Notes under the pieces: model-generated | What the model saw: the letters and a program-made list of their open reading frames with translations, nothing else | Told to the model about the DNA's origin: nothing | Database searches by the model: none | Shown: piece by piece, positions 40,193 through 48,727 of the stretch | Numbering within the stretch: the stretch's first letter is position 1 | How the letters are laid out: each line of letters opens with the position of its first letter | Position numbers and translations under genes: made by a program | DNA from: Pseudanabaena sp. lw0831 | GTDB taxonomy: Bacteria > Cyanobacteriota > Cyanobacteriia > Pseudanabaenales > Pseudanabaenaceae | NCBI RefSeq assembly: GCF_016584665.1 | Contig: NZ_BBJB01000063.1 | Coordinates: forward strand, 1-49,107 | Length of the DNA: 49,107 bases | Direction: 5' to 3'

Positions 40193-40262
40193 TGTAATCA
40201 ATCAAATCAAGCAGGAAATCAAGCGATCGCCTGTCATGGTTAGATTTTTGCAATAGCGTATA
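40193..40262 (+). repeat. Dispersed upstream repeat, copy f
   Basis: TGTAATCAATCAAATCAAGC then GGAAATCAAGCGATCGCCTG, then a tail GCAATAGCGTATAAAC like those of copies a and b. It ends about 15 bp before the second oxidoreductase copy. Confidence 0.75.
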
Positions 40263-40276
40263 AACTGAGTGATTCC

Positions 40277-40855
40277 ATGAAAAAAGTACTCATTATCAAT
40301 GGACACCCAGACAAGGAAAGCTTCTGTTTTGCGATCGCAGAAAGTTATAAAAAAGGTGCTGATTTATCTGGAGCAGATTGCAAATTGGTGCATCTAATTG
40401 ATTTGGATTTCAATCCCATTTTGACTTTTGGATATAGAAAAGTAAGCGAGTTAGAACCTGATTTGGTAAAAATACAACAAGATATCCTAGCAGCAGACCA
40501 TTTAGTTTTGGTTTACCCGAATTGGTGGGCAACTTTTCCTGCACTTTTAAAAGGATTTGTCGATCGAGTTTTTGTGCCTAATTTTGCCTTCAAATACCGT
40601 GAGAATTCTCCATTTTGGGACAAATTATTGGTCGGGAAAACCGCAAGGATGATTGTCACAATGGATACGCCTAAATGGTATTACTTTTTGATGAATATAA
40701 ATGCTGGACACAATGCAATGAGAATTGGCGTATTAGAATTTTGCGGTATAAAACCCGTAAAAATCACCTCATTCGCTCCTGTAAAATCATCCGATGATGT
40801 AAAAAGAAGAAAATGGTTTGCTGAAGTTGAAAAATTAGGGAAAGAGCAAAAATAA
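40277..40855 (+). CDS. NAD(P)H-dependent oxidoreductase, flavodoxin-like fold (copy 2)
   Basis: 192 residues, 91% identical to the gene at 32780-33358, with the same motifs (VLIINGHPDKESFCFAIAES, YPNWWATFPALLKGFVDRVF). At the same place where copy 1 has GCCCTCGC, this copy has the HIP1 octamer GCGATCGC (40331-40338). The stop is 2 bp before the next ATG, so it is translationally close to the DUF6064 gene, whereas copy 1 has a different neighbour. The duplication is therefore of the gene, not the operon. Confidence 0.93.
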   Translation: MKKVLIINGHPDKESFCFAIAESYKKGADLSGADCKLVHLIDLDFNPILTFGYRKVSELEPDLVKIQQDILAADHLVLVYPNWWATFPALLKGFVDRVFVPNFAFKYRENSPFWDKLLVGKTARMIVTMDTPKWYYFLMNINAGHNAMRIGVLEFCGIKPVKITSFAPVKSSDDVKRRKWFAEVEKLGKEQK

Positions 40856-40857
40856 AA

Positions 40858-41511
40858 ATGAAACCGCCATTTACGATTGAACAATTTTTAGCAGTTTTTA
40901 AAAACTATAATCAGCAAGTTTTTCCAATGCAGGTTGTGTTTTGTTTGATAAGTGTCTTTGCAATCTATTTGATAATAAAACCTAACTCAAAATCCAATAA
41001 AATCATCAGTATTATTCTTTCATTTTTATGGATATGGATGGGATTTGTCTACCACATTATTTTTTTCACTGCAATAAATAAGGCAGCTTATTTATTTGGG
41101 GCATTGTTCATTGTTCAAGGTGCTTTATTTTTGATTTTTGGCATTTTTCAAAACACACTATCATTTCGATACCATTTTGATAAATTTGGGATTACAGGAA
41201 TGGGTTTGATTTTATTTGCACTGATTATTTATCCGATTTTAGGATATTTTTTCGGTCATATTTATCCTTCATCGCCCACCTTTGGTCTGCCTTGTCCGAC
41301 AACTATTTTCACTTTTGGTATTTTGCTAATAAATGGTAAAAAATGTTCGCTCACAATTCTTGTCATTCCTTTTTTCTGGTCAGTTATTAGTTTTATGGCA
41401 GCCTTTCAATTCGGCATATTGGAAGATATGGGATTATTAGTGGCAAGTCTAATTACAACCTCCTTATTAATCTATAGAAATAATAGACTGCTAGTTGGAA
41501 AAGTAAATTAA
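40858..41511 (+). CDS. DUF6064 family membrane protein
   Basis: 217 residues with about six hydrophobic segments. DUF6064 features: MKPPFTIEQFLAVFKNYNQQ at the start, LSFLWIWMGFVYHIIFFTAI, and GLPCPTTIFTFGILL near two-thirds. Unknown function. The ATG lies only 2 bp after the oxidoreductase stop, with that gene's GGGAAAGAGC end as a possible ribosome site. The gene is strongly AT-rich, unlike the HIP1-bearing genes around it. Confidence 0.85.
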   Translation: MKPPFTIEQFLAVFKNYNQQVFPMQVVFCLISVFAIYLIIKPNSKSNKIISIILSFLWIWMGFVYHIIFFTAINKAAYLFGALFIVQGALFLIFGIFQNTLSFRYHFDKFGITGMGLILFALIIYPILGYFFGHIYPSSPTFGLPCPTTIFTFGILLINGKKCSLTILVIPFFWSVISFMAAFQFGILEDMGLLVASLITTSLLIYRNNRLLVGKVN

Positions 41512-41575
41512 TTTTCAAAAATGGAACTTGACCTTTCATAAATAAAATCTAGAAAATCATGAGCATAATAAAAAC

Positions 41576-42397
41576 ATGAAACAGAAAAAGCGATCGCTAG
41601 AGCAAATTGGATTTTTTCTACTTTACACTTTCTCGATAACTTGGCTATCTTGGCTAGTTATAATCATTGGAAATACATATTTTAATGCTCTTTGGTATGG
41701 TGAGCCTTTATTTTGGATACCTTACTCGATCGGCAGTTGGGGAGCAGTCATTAGTTCCTACATTATTTATCGACAGTTCAAGGAAAATTTTAGAGAAGCA
41801 TCTTTTAGGAAGTTTGTCTTTGGCAAAACAATTGATAAAAAAGTATGGCAGATATTTGGACTATTTACAATTTGGCGATTATTGATGATTTGGATTGCTT
41901 TTGGTATCAATAAACCTATCTCAATTCTCTCGATTATTATTAATTTACCACTCCTCATTCTTTTAGGTGGGCTAGAAGAATTAGGTTGGCGGGGAATTTT
42001 GCAGCCTCAATTAGAAAAAGCAATTAATTATTTACCCTCTATCTTGATGGTAGGAACTATATGGAGTCTATGGCATTTGCCGTTATGGTTTATCAAAGGC
42101 TCACCTCAAAGTTCATTCCCCTTTGGATTGTATTTATTCTCAGGAGTAGTTTTAACTTCCAGTTTTACAACCCTTTATAAATACACAAACAACTTATTCC
42201 TTTGTGTATTAAGTCATGCTTGGTTTAATGGATGTATTGGATTAGCTCTATATATTGGTAATAATGGAGCTTTGCAGCTAAATCTGGATTGGAAAGCAAT
42301 TTTAGTTTTTTCAGTTGAGCTAATAGTATCAGTCATTTTAGGAATTGCCTATAGTCGCAAGAAATCCTCATATGTTAATCAACATTTTCAAAATTAA
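41576..42397 (+). CDS. CPBP family intramembrane metalloprotease
   Basis: 273 residues with about eight hydrophobic segments. The CPBP (Abi/CAAX-like) motifs are intact: motif 1 EELGWRG in LLGGLEELGWRGILQPQLEK, motif 2 WSLWHLPLWF, motif 3 LSHAWFNG. The protease acts within the membrane; members process prenylated or bacteriocin-like peptides or have unknown substrates. It ends 58 bp before the Mg2+ ATPase gene, with a second CPBP protein after that gene. Confidence 0.93.
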   Translation: MKQKKRSLEQIGFFLLYTFSITWLSWLVIIIGNTYFNALWYGEPLFWIPYSIGSWGAVISSYIIYRQFKENFREASFRKFVFGKTIDKKVWQIFGLFTIWRLLMIWIAFGINKPISILSIIINLPLLILLGGLEELGWRGILQPQLEKAINYLPSILMVGTIWSLWHLPLWFIKGSPQSSFPFGLYLFSGVVLTSSFTTLYKYTNNLFLCVLSHAWFNGCIGLALYIGNNGALQLNLDWKAILVFSVELIVSVILGIAYSRKKSSYVNQHFQN

Positions 42398-42455
42398 TTA
42401 AAAAGATATCACTCATCCAAACATGTCGATTTATGACACTTAAAACGGAAAATTT

Positions 42456-45122
42456 ATGAAAACATCCAATCATTCTAAAACAGAAAAGAATCATTCAGTT
42501 GATTCAGCCAAAGCGTTGATGAGTATTGCACAGAGCGACGTCAAAGAAGTTTTACATCTCTTCGATACTGAGTTGGATGGGCTGAGTGAGACTGAAGCAA
42601 AGCAGCGATTAGAGAAATATGGACTGAACGAGATCGATCGCGAAAAACCGATCGCATGGTATTTACAACTGTTGAAAACGGTGACTAATCCCCTCTCGCT
42701 TTTACTCATACTTCTAGCAGTGATTTCACTATTTACTGGAAGTGCGATCGCCGCGCTAATCATTTTTATCATGGTAATTTTTGGCGGGTTGTTGCGCTTT
42801 TCGCAGGAATTTAAATCAAATAAAGCTGCCGAAAAGTTACGCGAAATGGTCAGTGCAACGGCTACTGTTAACCGCAAGGATACTAATAAAGACGCAATAT
42901 CAAAATCTGCATCTAAAGAAGAAAAGGGAATAACCGCAGGAATAGAAATTGCGGTAAAGTTACTAGTCCCTGGTGATATTGTTTTTCTGTCCGCAGGAGA
43001 TATGATTCCTGCTGATGTCAGACTGATAGAGGCGAAAGATTTATTTCTCAGTCAGTCAACTCTCACAGGCGAGTCGCTACCTGCGGAGAAACATGTAGAT
43101 CTTCCAGATGACAAAGAGAAAAATCCCCTAGAGTTAGTCAATCTCTGTTTTATGGGAACAACGGTAGTTAGTGGGTCTGGAACCGCCGTTGTTGCCGAAA
43201 CTGGCAGTCGAACCTATCTTGCCTCATTAGCTAAAACCATCAGTGGACGCAAACCACGCACCAGTTTTGATAAAGGTGTGAATGGTGTGACCATGCTATT
43301 AATGCGCTTCATGTTGGTTATGGCTCCATTAGTGTTTGTGATTAATGGAATATTTAAAAAGAACTGGGTTGAGGCTTTTACCTTCGCTTTGTCGGTAGCG
43401 GTGGGACTAGCTCCAGAGATGTTGCCTGTGATTGTCACCGCAAATTTGGCGAAAGGGGCGATCGCGATGTCTGACAAAAAAGTAATTGTCAAAAACATTG
43501 ATGCAATTCAAGACTTTGGATCGATGAATATCCTTTGTACTGACAAAACAGGAACCCTCACTCAAGATAAAATCGTCTTGCAGAGACACTTAGATCCCTA
43601 CGGTCAAGAAAGTACCGATGTCTTAAAATATGCCTATCTCAATAGTTTTTATCAGACGGGTTTAAAAAATTTATTAGATATCGCGGTTCTCGATCACAAT
43701 CAAGAACTTGAATCTTTAGAAATCGAGAAAAACTATCAGAAATTTGATGAAATTCCTTTTGACTTCCTGCGTCGTCGGATGTCTGTTGTAGTCGAGGAAA
43801 AGGGAAATCAGCACGTTCTGATTTGCAAAGGTGCAGTTGAGGAAATCCTCAAAGTTTGTACTCAACTCAAAGTCGATGACAAGGTTGTGCAAATGGATGA
43901 ATCAGCCCATACTAAAGTTAGCAATTTGCAACATGCACTAAACGGTGATGGATTAAGGGTGATTGCGGTTGCCTACAAAGTAATGCCTCCAGAGCAATCG
44001 CATTATACGATCGCTGATGAGAGCAATCTAATTCTACTAGGCAATATCGCCTTTCTCGATCCGCCCAAAGATTCGGCTGCTGAAGCAATTAAAGCCTTAA
44101 AGCGCAATGGAGTTGATGTCAAAATTATCACTGGCGATAATGAAATCATCACTCGAAAAATATGTAAAGATGTGGGTTTACCTGTCCATCACATCTTGTT
44201 AGGAAGCGATGTTGAATCCTTATCAGATGATAAATTAGCCGAAGTTGCCGCAACTACGACTATTTTCGCAAAAGTCTCTCCAACCCAAAAAGCAAGAGTG
44301 ATTCAAGTATTACGCAAGAAAGGCAATGTTGTCGGATATATGGGAGATGGCATTAATGATGCCGCCGCTTTGAGAGAAGCAGATGTGGGTATCTCCGTAG
44401 ACACGGCGGTGGATATTGCCAAGGAGTCGGCTGATATCATTCTATTAGAAAAGAACTTATTGATTTTAGAGTCTGGAGTAACTGAAGGTCGCAGAACTTT
44501 TGCTAATATCATCAAATACATCAGGATGGGGACTAGTTCTAACTTTGGGAATATGTTTAGCGTCTTAGGTGCGAGTGCGCTATTGCCATTTTTGCCAATG
44601 CAACCAGTACAAATCCTGATCAATAATCTTCTCTACGATTTCTCTCAAACAGGTATTCCTTTTGACGATGTGGATCGAGAAGATCTAGCTAATCCACCAA
44701 AGTGGAAGATTGACAATATCCAGCGATTTATGATCTTCATTGGTCCCATTAGTTCCATCTTTGATTATGCAACCTATTCTCTAATGTGGTTTGTGTTTGG
44801 AGCAAATTCTATTGATAATCAAGCTTTGTTTCAAACAGGTTGGTTTGTGGAAAGCCTAATGACACAGACTCTAATTGTCCATGTAATCCGTACATCGAAG
44901 ATTCCATTTTTTCAAAGTCGAGCAGCTTTCCCCATGTTAGCAATTACTGCCGCTGTAATGGGGATTGCCATATATTTACCATTTTCCCCGATCGCATCCA
45001 GTTTAGGATTCGTTCCCTTGCCAGCCGTTTATTTTGTCTGGTTAGCACTTATCCTCACTAGCTACTGCGTATTAACTCAGTTTGTAAAAACTTGGTTCAT
45101 CAAAAAATATGGATATAACTAA
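42456..45122 (+). CDS. mgtA: Magnesium-translocating P-type ATPase (MgtA)
   Basis: 888-residue P3B-type ATPase importing Mg2+ across the inner membrane. It has LTGES (203-207), the MgtA-type PEMLP motif (320-324) in helix 4, the phosphorylation site DKTGTLT (D363), and MGDGINDAAALREADVGISV in the P domain. Length is close to E. coli MgtA. Ten or so helices are expected. In other bacteria mgtA is induced by low Mg2+; no leader switch could be identified in the 58-bp gap upstream. It is flanked on both sides by CPBP proteases. Confidence 0.96.
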   Translation: MKTSNHSKTEKNHSVDSAKALMSIAQSDVKEVLHLFDTELDGLSETEAKQRLEKYGLNEIDREKPIAWYLQLLKTVTNPLSLLLILLAVISLFTGSAIAALIIFIMVIFGGLLRFSQEFKSNKAAEKLREMVSATATVNRKDTNKDAISKSASKEEKGITAGIEIAVKLLVPGDIVFLSAGDMIPADVRLIEAKDLFLSQSTLTGESLPAEKHVDLPDDKEKNPLELVNLCFMGTTVVSGSGTAVVAETGSRTYLASLAKTISGRKPRTSFDKGVNGVTMLLMRFMLVMAPLVFVINGIFKKNWVEAFTFALSVAVGLAPEMLPVIVTANLAKGAIAMSDKKVIVKNIDAIQDFGSMNILCTDKTGTLTQDKIVLQRHLDPYGQESTDVLKYAYLNSFYQTGLKNLLDIAVLDHNQELESLEIEKNYQKFDEIPFDFLRRRMSVVVEEKGNQHVLICKGAVEEILKVCTQLKVDDKVVQMDESAHTKVSNLQHALNGDGLRVIAVAYKVMPPEQSHYTIADESNLILLGNIAFLDPPKDSAAEAIKALKRNGVDVKIITGDNEIITRKICKDVGLPVHHILLGSDVESLSDDKLAEVAATTTIFAKVSPTQKARVIQVLRKKGNVVGYMGDGINDAAALREADVGISVDTAVDIAKESADIILLEKNLLILESGVTEGRRTFANIIKYIRMGTSSNFGNMFSVLGASALLPFLPMQPVQILINNLLYDFSQTGIPFDDVDREDLANPPKWKIDNIQRFMIFIGPISSIFDYATYSLMWFVFGANSIDNQALFQTGWFVESLMTQTLIVHVIRTSKIPFFQSRAAFPMLAITAAVMGIAIYLPFSPIASSLGFVPLPAVYFVWLALILTSYCVLTQFVKTWFIKKYGYN

Positions 45123-45135
45123 TAATGTTTTACAT

Positions 45136-45156
45136 TTACAGCGCATTGCGCTGTAA
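45136..45156 (+). repeat. Short hairpin overlapping the next start
   Basis: TTACAGCGC pairs with GCGCTGTAA. It follows the mgtA stop and its last base is the A of the ATG at 45156, so it may block that start or terminate mgtA. The internal ATG at 45168 is an alternative start for the next gene. Confidence 0.55.
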
Positions 45157-45977
45157 TGGATAAAAAAATGGATAACAGCAAATCAGAAAACCGCTCACCA
45201 TTAAAATTCTTTCTACTTGTTTATGGACTGTCTATTCCGTTATGGATAATTGAAACAAGAATTGATATAAAAGGGCTACCGCTAGATATTCCTATAACAG
45301 ACATATTAGCTGCATTTACACCATTGATTGCCGCTAATATTCTCGTTTACAAAGAAGAAGGAATTATTGGTACTAACAAACTGTTTAAAAGAATTTTAGA
45401 TTTTTCAAGAATCACAAAAATGATATGGTACTTGCCGATCGCTTTGCTACCATTTTTAATATATTTGTTGATATACATAATAATCCACCTCATAGGATTG
45501 CCGCTTCCAATCGATTTTTCCATTCCTTTTCTTTCTATCCCTTTTCTTTTTTGTCTATTTTTCATCGGAGCCGTGGCGGAAGAAACTGGCTATATGGGTT
45601 ATGCGATCGATCCTATGCAAGAACAGTTTGGCGCTTTATCCGCAAGTATCCTTATGGGCATACCTTGGGCAGTATGGCATTATCCATCAATAATTCAACA
45701 GGGACACAATTTTATTTGGATAGCTTGGGCAACTCTTGGTACTGTTGCCGTGAGAGTTCTAATTGTTTGGATTTACAACAACACAGGGGAAAGTTTATTT
45801 GCTTGCATCCTATTTCACACCTTGTTGAATGTCGGAAGACTTTTGTTCCCAAGGGATGGAATACATAATCCATTGGTTGATTATCCTGAAGTTCACTATT
45901 CAATAATGGCAATTGCTGCTTTTATTGTTGTCTTTCTATGGGGATCGAAGACATTAGCTCAATATAGATACACCTGA
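45156..45977 (+). CDS. CPBP family intramembrane metalloprotease, variant motif
   Basis: 273 residues with about eight hydrophobic segments. CPBP motif 1 is AEETGYMGYAIDPMQEQFG, where Met replaces the usual Arg of EExxxR. Motif 2 is PWAVWHYPS and motif 3 is LFHTLLNVG. The metal-ligand Glu and His residues are present. Function unknown. The start overlaps a hairpin; the Met at 45168 is a second candidate. It is close behind mgtA. Confidence 0.9.
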   Translation: MDKKMDNSKSENRSPLKFFLLVYGLSIPLWIIETRIDIKGLPLDIPITDILAAFTPLIAANILVYKEEGIIGTNKLFKRILDFSRITKMIWYLPIALLPFLIYLLIYIIIHLIGLPLPIDFSIPFLSIPFLFCLFFIGAVAEETGYMGYAIDPMQEQFGALSASILMGIPWAVWHYPSIIQQGHNFIWIAWATLGTVAVRVLIVWIYNNTGESLFACILFHTLLNVGRLLFPRDGIHNPLVDYPEVHYSIMAIAAFIVVFLWGSKTLAQYRYT

Positions 45978-46005
45978 TTTGGCATCAAGTTTCATGTTTT
46001 GTACC

Positions 46006-46065
46006 GCAATCAATCAATTCAATCAACTCATTCAGGAAGTCATGCGATCGCCTACTGCAAACCTT
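46006..46065 (+). repeat. Dispersed upstream repeat, copy g
   Basis: CAATCAATCAATTCAATCAA then CTCATTCAGGAAGTCATGCG and ATCGCCTACTGCAAACC. It is close to copy e. It lies in the spacer before the DUF4365 gene. Confidence 0.75.
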
Positions 46066-46113
46066 TAGAAAATATATTGTTGAAGCGATCGCCCCATAAA
46101 TCACGACGCTTAA

Positions 46114-46290
46114 CTATTTCTGAGAACCGACATTGATCGGCGTAAACTGTACCGAAGCCGTATATGCCCAATCCAGAAATGATATGATCTCAAGAAAAGG
46201 ATTAAATACTGCGCTATCCAAACCAAAGCGATCGGCATCAGAAATTTGGGCGGAGTTTGATTCTATTCGCAATTCATTATTTCATTCACT
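46114..46290 (-). pseudogene. Possible C-terminal gene fragment on minus strand
   Basis: The minus strand reads SNSAQISDADRFGLDSAVFN, then PFLEIISFLDWAYTASVQFT and ends PINVGSQK with a TAG at 46114-46116. The composition is coding-like, but there is no start codon and a stop limits it upstream. It looks like the end of a lost gene; I do not recognise the family. Confidence 0.3.
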
Positions 46291-46301
46291 TGTTTCTTAA
46301 A

Positions 46302-47747
46302 ATGAACGACAACCGCAATCCATTGCCTAAAGCTGACAGTAATTCTCAATTACAAAGAAAGAGTATTATAAGCTTTCAAAAAATTTTACCAGTTAAGATG
46401 TTTGTCTTTCGAGATGAACGAGCAGATGATGCTGGAGTAGATGGTTCTCTAGAGATTCTGATCGACGGATGCTCCACTAACATGCGTGCTCAAGTTCAAC
46501 TTAAAAGTAGTCATCATAAGAAGGCAAGATTAGATGGAATTGTTACTTCTCCATCAATTGACATAAGCAATTTCAACTATTTACTGAATGGGGTTCTTGG
46601 ATTGTACGTTTTTTATGTTGAAGACGTAGATAAACTATTTTATGAATGGGCTACTGATGAAAATCGTCGCCTTAGTATGATTGATTCTGACTGGAGAAGT
46701 CAGGGGAAAATTTCTATTCCTCTCAAAGAGCTTAATGAAGCAGCGATTCAAGAAATATATGAGAGGATTAAGCGAGAAGCAGAGTTGCGTCGTGAAATGT
46801 TGGAAGCCTTAGCACATGCGCCCACAAATGATAATATATCGGTCTCTATCAACCCATCCACACTTGAAAGTGAAAATTCTGTTGAGATTGAAAAGATATT
46901 AAGTTCTGCTGGTATGACTTTAGTTGCATCAGGATATTCTAATTCTGTCCTTGAAAAGCTAAAACTAATAAGTCCGAAAGCTTCTGCTCATGCAAGATTT
47001 AAGCTGATAAGTGCCTATGCAAATTATTCTACTGGTAGATATCAACTTGCTTTAGGTTTGGTTGCCGATGCTATGATTACTAATACTAATAATAATAAGC
47101 TAAAAGAAGAAGATCAAAGACTTGCAGAAGGAATTCATTTAGCTTGCCAAAAAAATCTTGGCATAATCACAAACGATCAGTATTTTCAAGAGATTGAGGC
47201 TAAAGCTAAAGGCGATGAGATTCTACACATGGAGGTTGTACTACAGAGACTCACAAACAAAATTCGTTCTCAAATAGATCGCGATGAAGAAGCGTTACAA
47301 GAAATTCAAGAACTCAAAAGCAAAATTGTCTCTTCTGAGAAATCGTCAGATAATTCAAAACTCGGAGCAAGGGTTAAATATCTTGAAGTAATGGGATTTG
47401 ATGCTGTACGAGAAATTTTCTCGGAAATATTGAAAGCTGGTGCAAGAAAGGAAAGTTCAGTCCCTATTTCATTAATTGATCAGATATCTGATTTGAAAAC
47501 AGCTTTTAATCGATTTGAAGAATGGAATAAAGAGGCTGATGCTCTTATTCAAGATGCAATTAAAGTTAATCATCCTATTTTTGTGGCTGATGCGATTTCA
47601 ACTAAAGCTTTTATAAGCCTTATGGAGCTTATTTCTAACATATCCTATGCAGAATTTGAAGAATTGTCTTTTGACCAGTCAATTATTAAAGATAGAGTGC
47701 TTCTAATTCTTGATTGGTGTAAAATGGCTCAAGAAATTTACAAATAA
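46302..47747 (+). CDS. DUF4365 domain protein, N-terminal part of an interrupted gene
   Basis: 481 residues to a TAA. The N-terminal DUF4365 domain (about 20-160) is a restriction-endonuclease-like fold; ADDAGVDGSLEI (D47, E51) and AQVQLKSS (Q66, K68) supply a PD-(D/E)XK-like set. The remainder is helical and TPR-like (AHARFKLISAYANYSTGRYQ). DUF4365 proteins occur in defence islands; the target is unknown. The frame continues past the TAA without shift into 47754-48353. An in-frame extension to 46257 (MILFAIHYF) is unlikely to be real. Confidence 0.8.
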   Translation: MNDNRNPLPKADSNSQLQRKSIISFQKILPVKMFVFRDERADDAGVDGSLEILIDGCSTNMRAQVQLKSSHHKKARLDGIVTSPSIDISNFNYLLNGVLGLYVFYVEDVDKLFYEWATDENRRLSMIDSDWRSQGKISIPLKELNEAAIQEIYERIKREAELRREMLEALAHAPTNDNISVSINPSTLESENSVEIEKILSSAGMTLVASGYSNSVLEKLKLISPKASAHARFKLISAYANYSTGRYQLALGLVADAMITNTNNNKLKEEDQRLAEGIHLACQKNLGIITNDQYFQEIEAKAKGDEILHMEVVLQRLTNKIRSQIDRDEEALQEIQELKSKIVSSEKSSDNSKLGARVKYLEVMGFDAVREIFSEILKAGARKESSVPISLIDQISDLKTAFNRFEEWNKEADALIQDAIKVNHPIFVADAISTKAFISLMELISNISYAEFEELSFDQSIIKDRVLLILDWCKMAQEIYK

Positions 47748-48353
47748 GCCAATATGCTTGAGGGAGAAGTTCGTATTCAATTGATAATGGCTCAGGCATT
47801 TGAGATTATGGGGCAGTTAGAGCCAGCGAAAAAACTGGCTCAAGGTGTTTTAGGAAAAGCTAAGTTACTCGGATACAGGCTCCATATAGAAACTGCTAAT
47901 CAAGTTATCTCAGAAAAAACCTTGTTTTCTACGTGTATTCAAAGTGCTCGCATGGTGCTACTTCAGAAACAGTCTGATGAATATGATCCGTTAGATCTAG
48001 ATACAGAGGAGGATATACAGGATTTTACAAATCATCTGATGGAAACATACAAAATTCCAGAGGAACGTAGAAAGTATGTAGTAATACAAGCACTTTGTAC
48101 GAGAGATACTGCTAGAGAAAAATCTCAGTGGTGTAAATATCTAGAAATACAGCAAAATCGGACACATACTTTTTTGCCAGAAACCTATTATGCTGAAGAT
48201 CCTGATAGGCGAGTTATTTGTTCAAAGTTCAATTATTGTGTTGATAACAAGTCACCAGATTGGATTGAGCCTATTAAAGAATTAAAGAAAATTCATTGCT
48301 CTAATTGCCTTGATAGAGAGACAGCATGTATATCTAGCTCTGTTGTTCAATAA
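47748..48353 (+). pseudogene. C-terminal part of the interrupted DUF4365/TPR gene
   Basis: It continues in the same frame directly after TAA (GCC AAT ATG). The first residues MLEGEVRIQLIMAQAFEIMG then QLEPAKKLAQGVLGKAKLLG extend the TPR-like helices of the upstream part. The end has a Cys pattern (CSKFNYCV and CSNCLDRETAC). There is no ribosome site before ATG 47754, so independent translation is doubtful. Either a nonsense mutation (for example CAA to TAA), a sequencing error or readthrough explains it. Confidence 0.75.
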
Positions 48354-48512
48354 GTGCGATCGCCGATCTTGTCTGCTGCATTAATGAAGTGCGACGCACC
48401 TTATTTTTGTTTATACCGATACTGACTTGAACAAAGATACAATTTTTTAGTTAGACTAGAGTAAGTTCTTCCTCTACTAAACTGAGTAATAACTTTCAAT
48501 CTAGGAGCAGCC

Positions 48513-48725
48513 ATGCTAGACACAGCAACATTTGAGCAACGCTTGATAAACCTTGAACAAGTAGTATTCGATCTTCAACATAAATTTGAAAGTAATCCTA
48601 ACTCTGACAATTGGCTCGATAGTCTCGTAGGCTCAATCTCTGACGACTCAGCTTTTCTTGAATCTCTAGAATATGGACGTGCTTTTCGGCAGTCTGACAA
48701 ACCTATTGATGACACTGACAAATAA
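48513..48725 (+). CDS. Antitoxin partner of VapC-type toxin
   Basis: 70-residue acidic protein. The pattern FEQRLINLEQVVFDLQHKFE (coiled coil), DNWLDSLVGSISDDSAFLES and EYGRAFRQSDKPIDD is that of small proteins encoded just before PIN toxins in cyanobacteria. GGAGC precedes the ATG. Its stop is 2 bp from the GTG of the PIN gene, which suggests coupled translation. It probably binds and inhibits the toxin; no DNA-binding domain is obvious. Confidence 0.85.
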   Translation: MLDTATFEQRLINLEQVVFDLQHKFESNPNSDNWLDSLVGSISDDSAFLESLEYGRAFRQSDKPIDDTDK

Positions 48726-48727
48726 TC

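Noticed and set aside
36950-46065. Possible integron attC sites between accessory genes
   Set aside because: Copy f contains GTTAGAT, like an attC core, and the cargo genes look cassette-like, but there is no matching left core, no attC-like fold and no integrase, and the other copies lack the motif.
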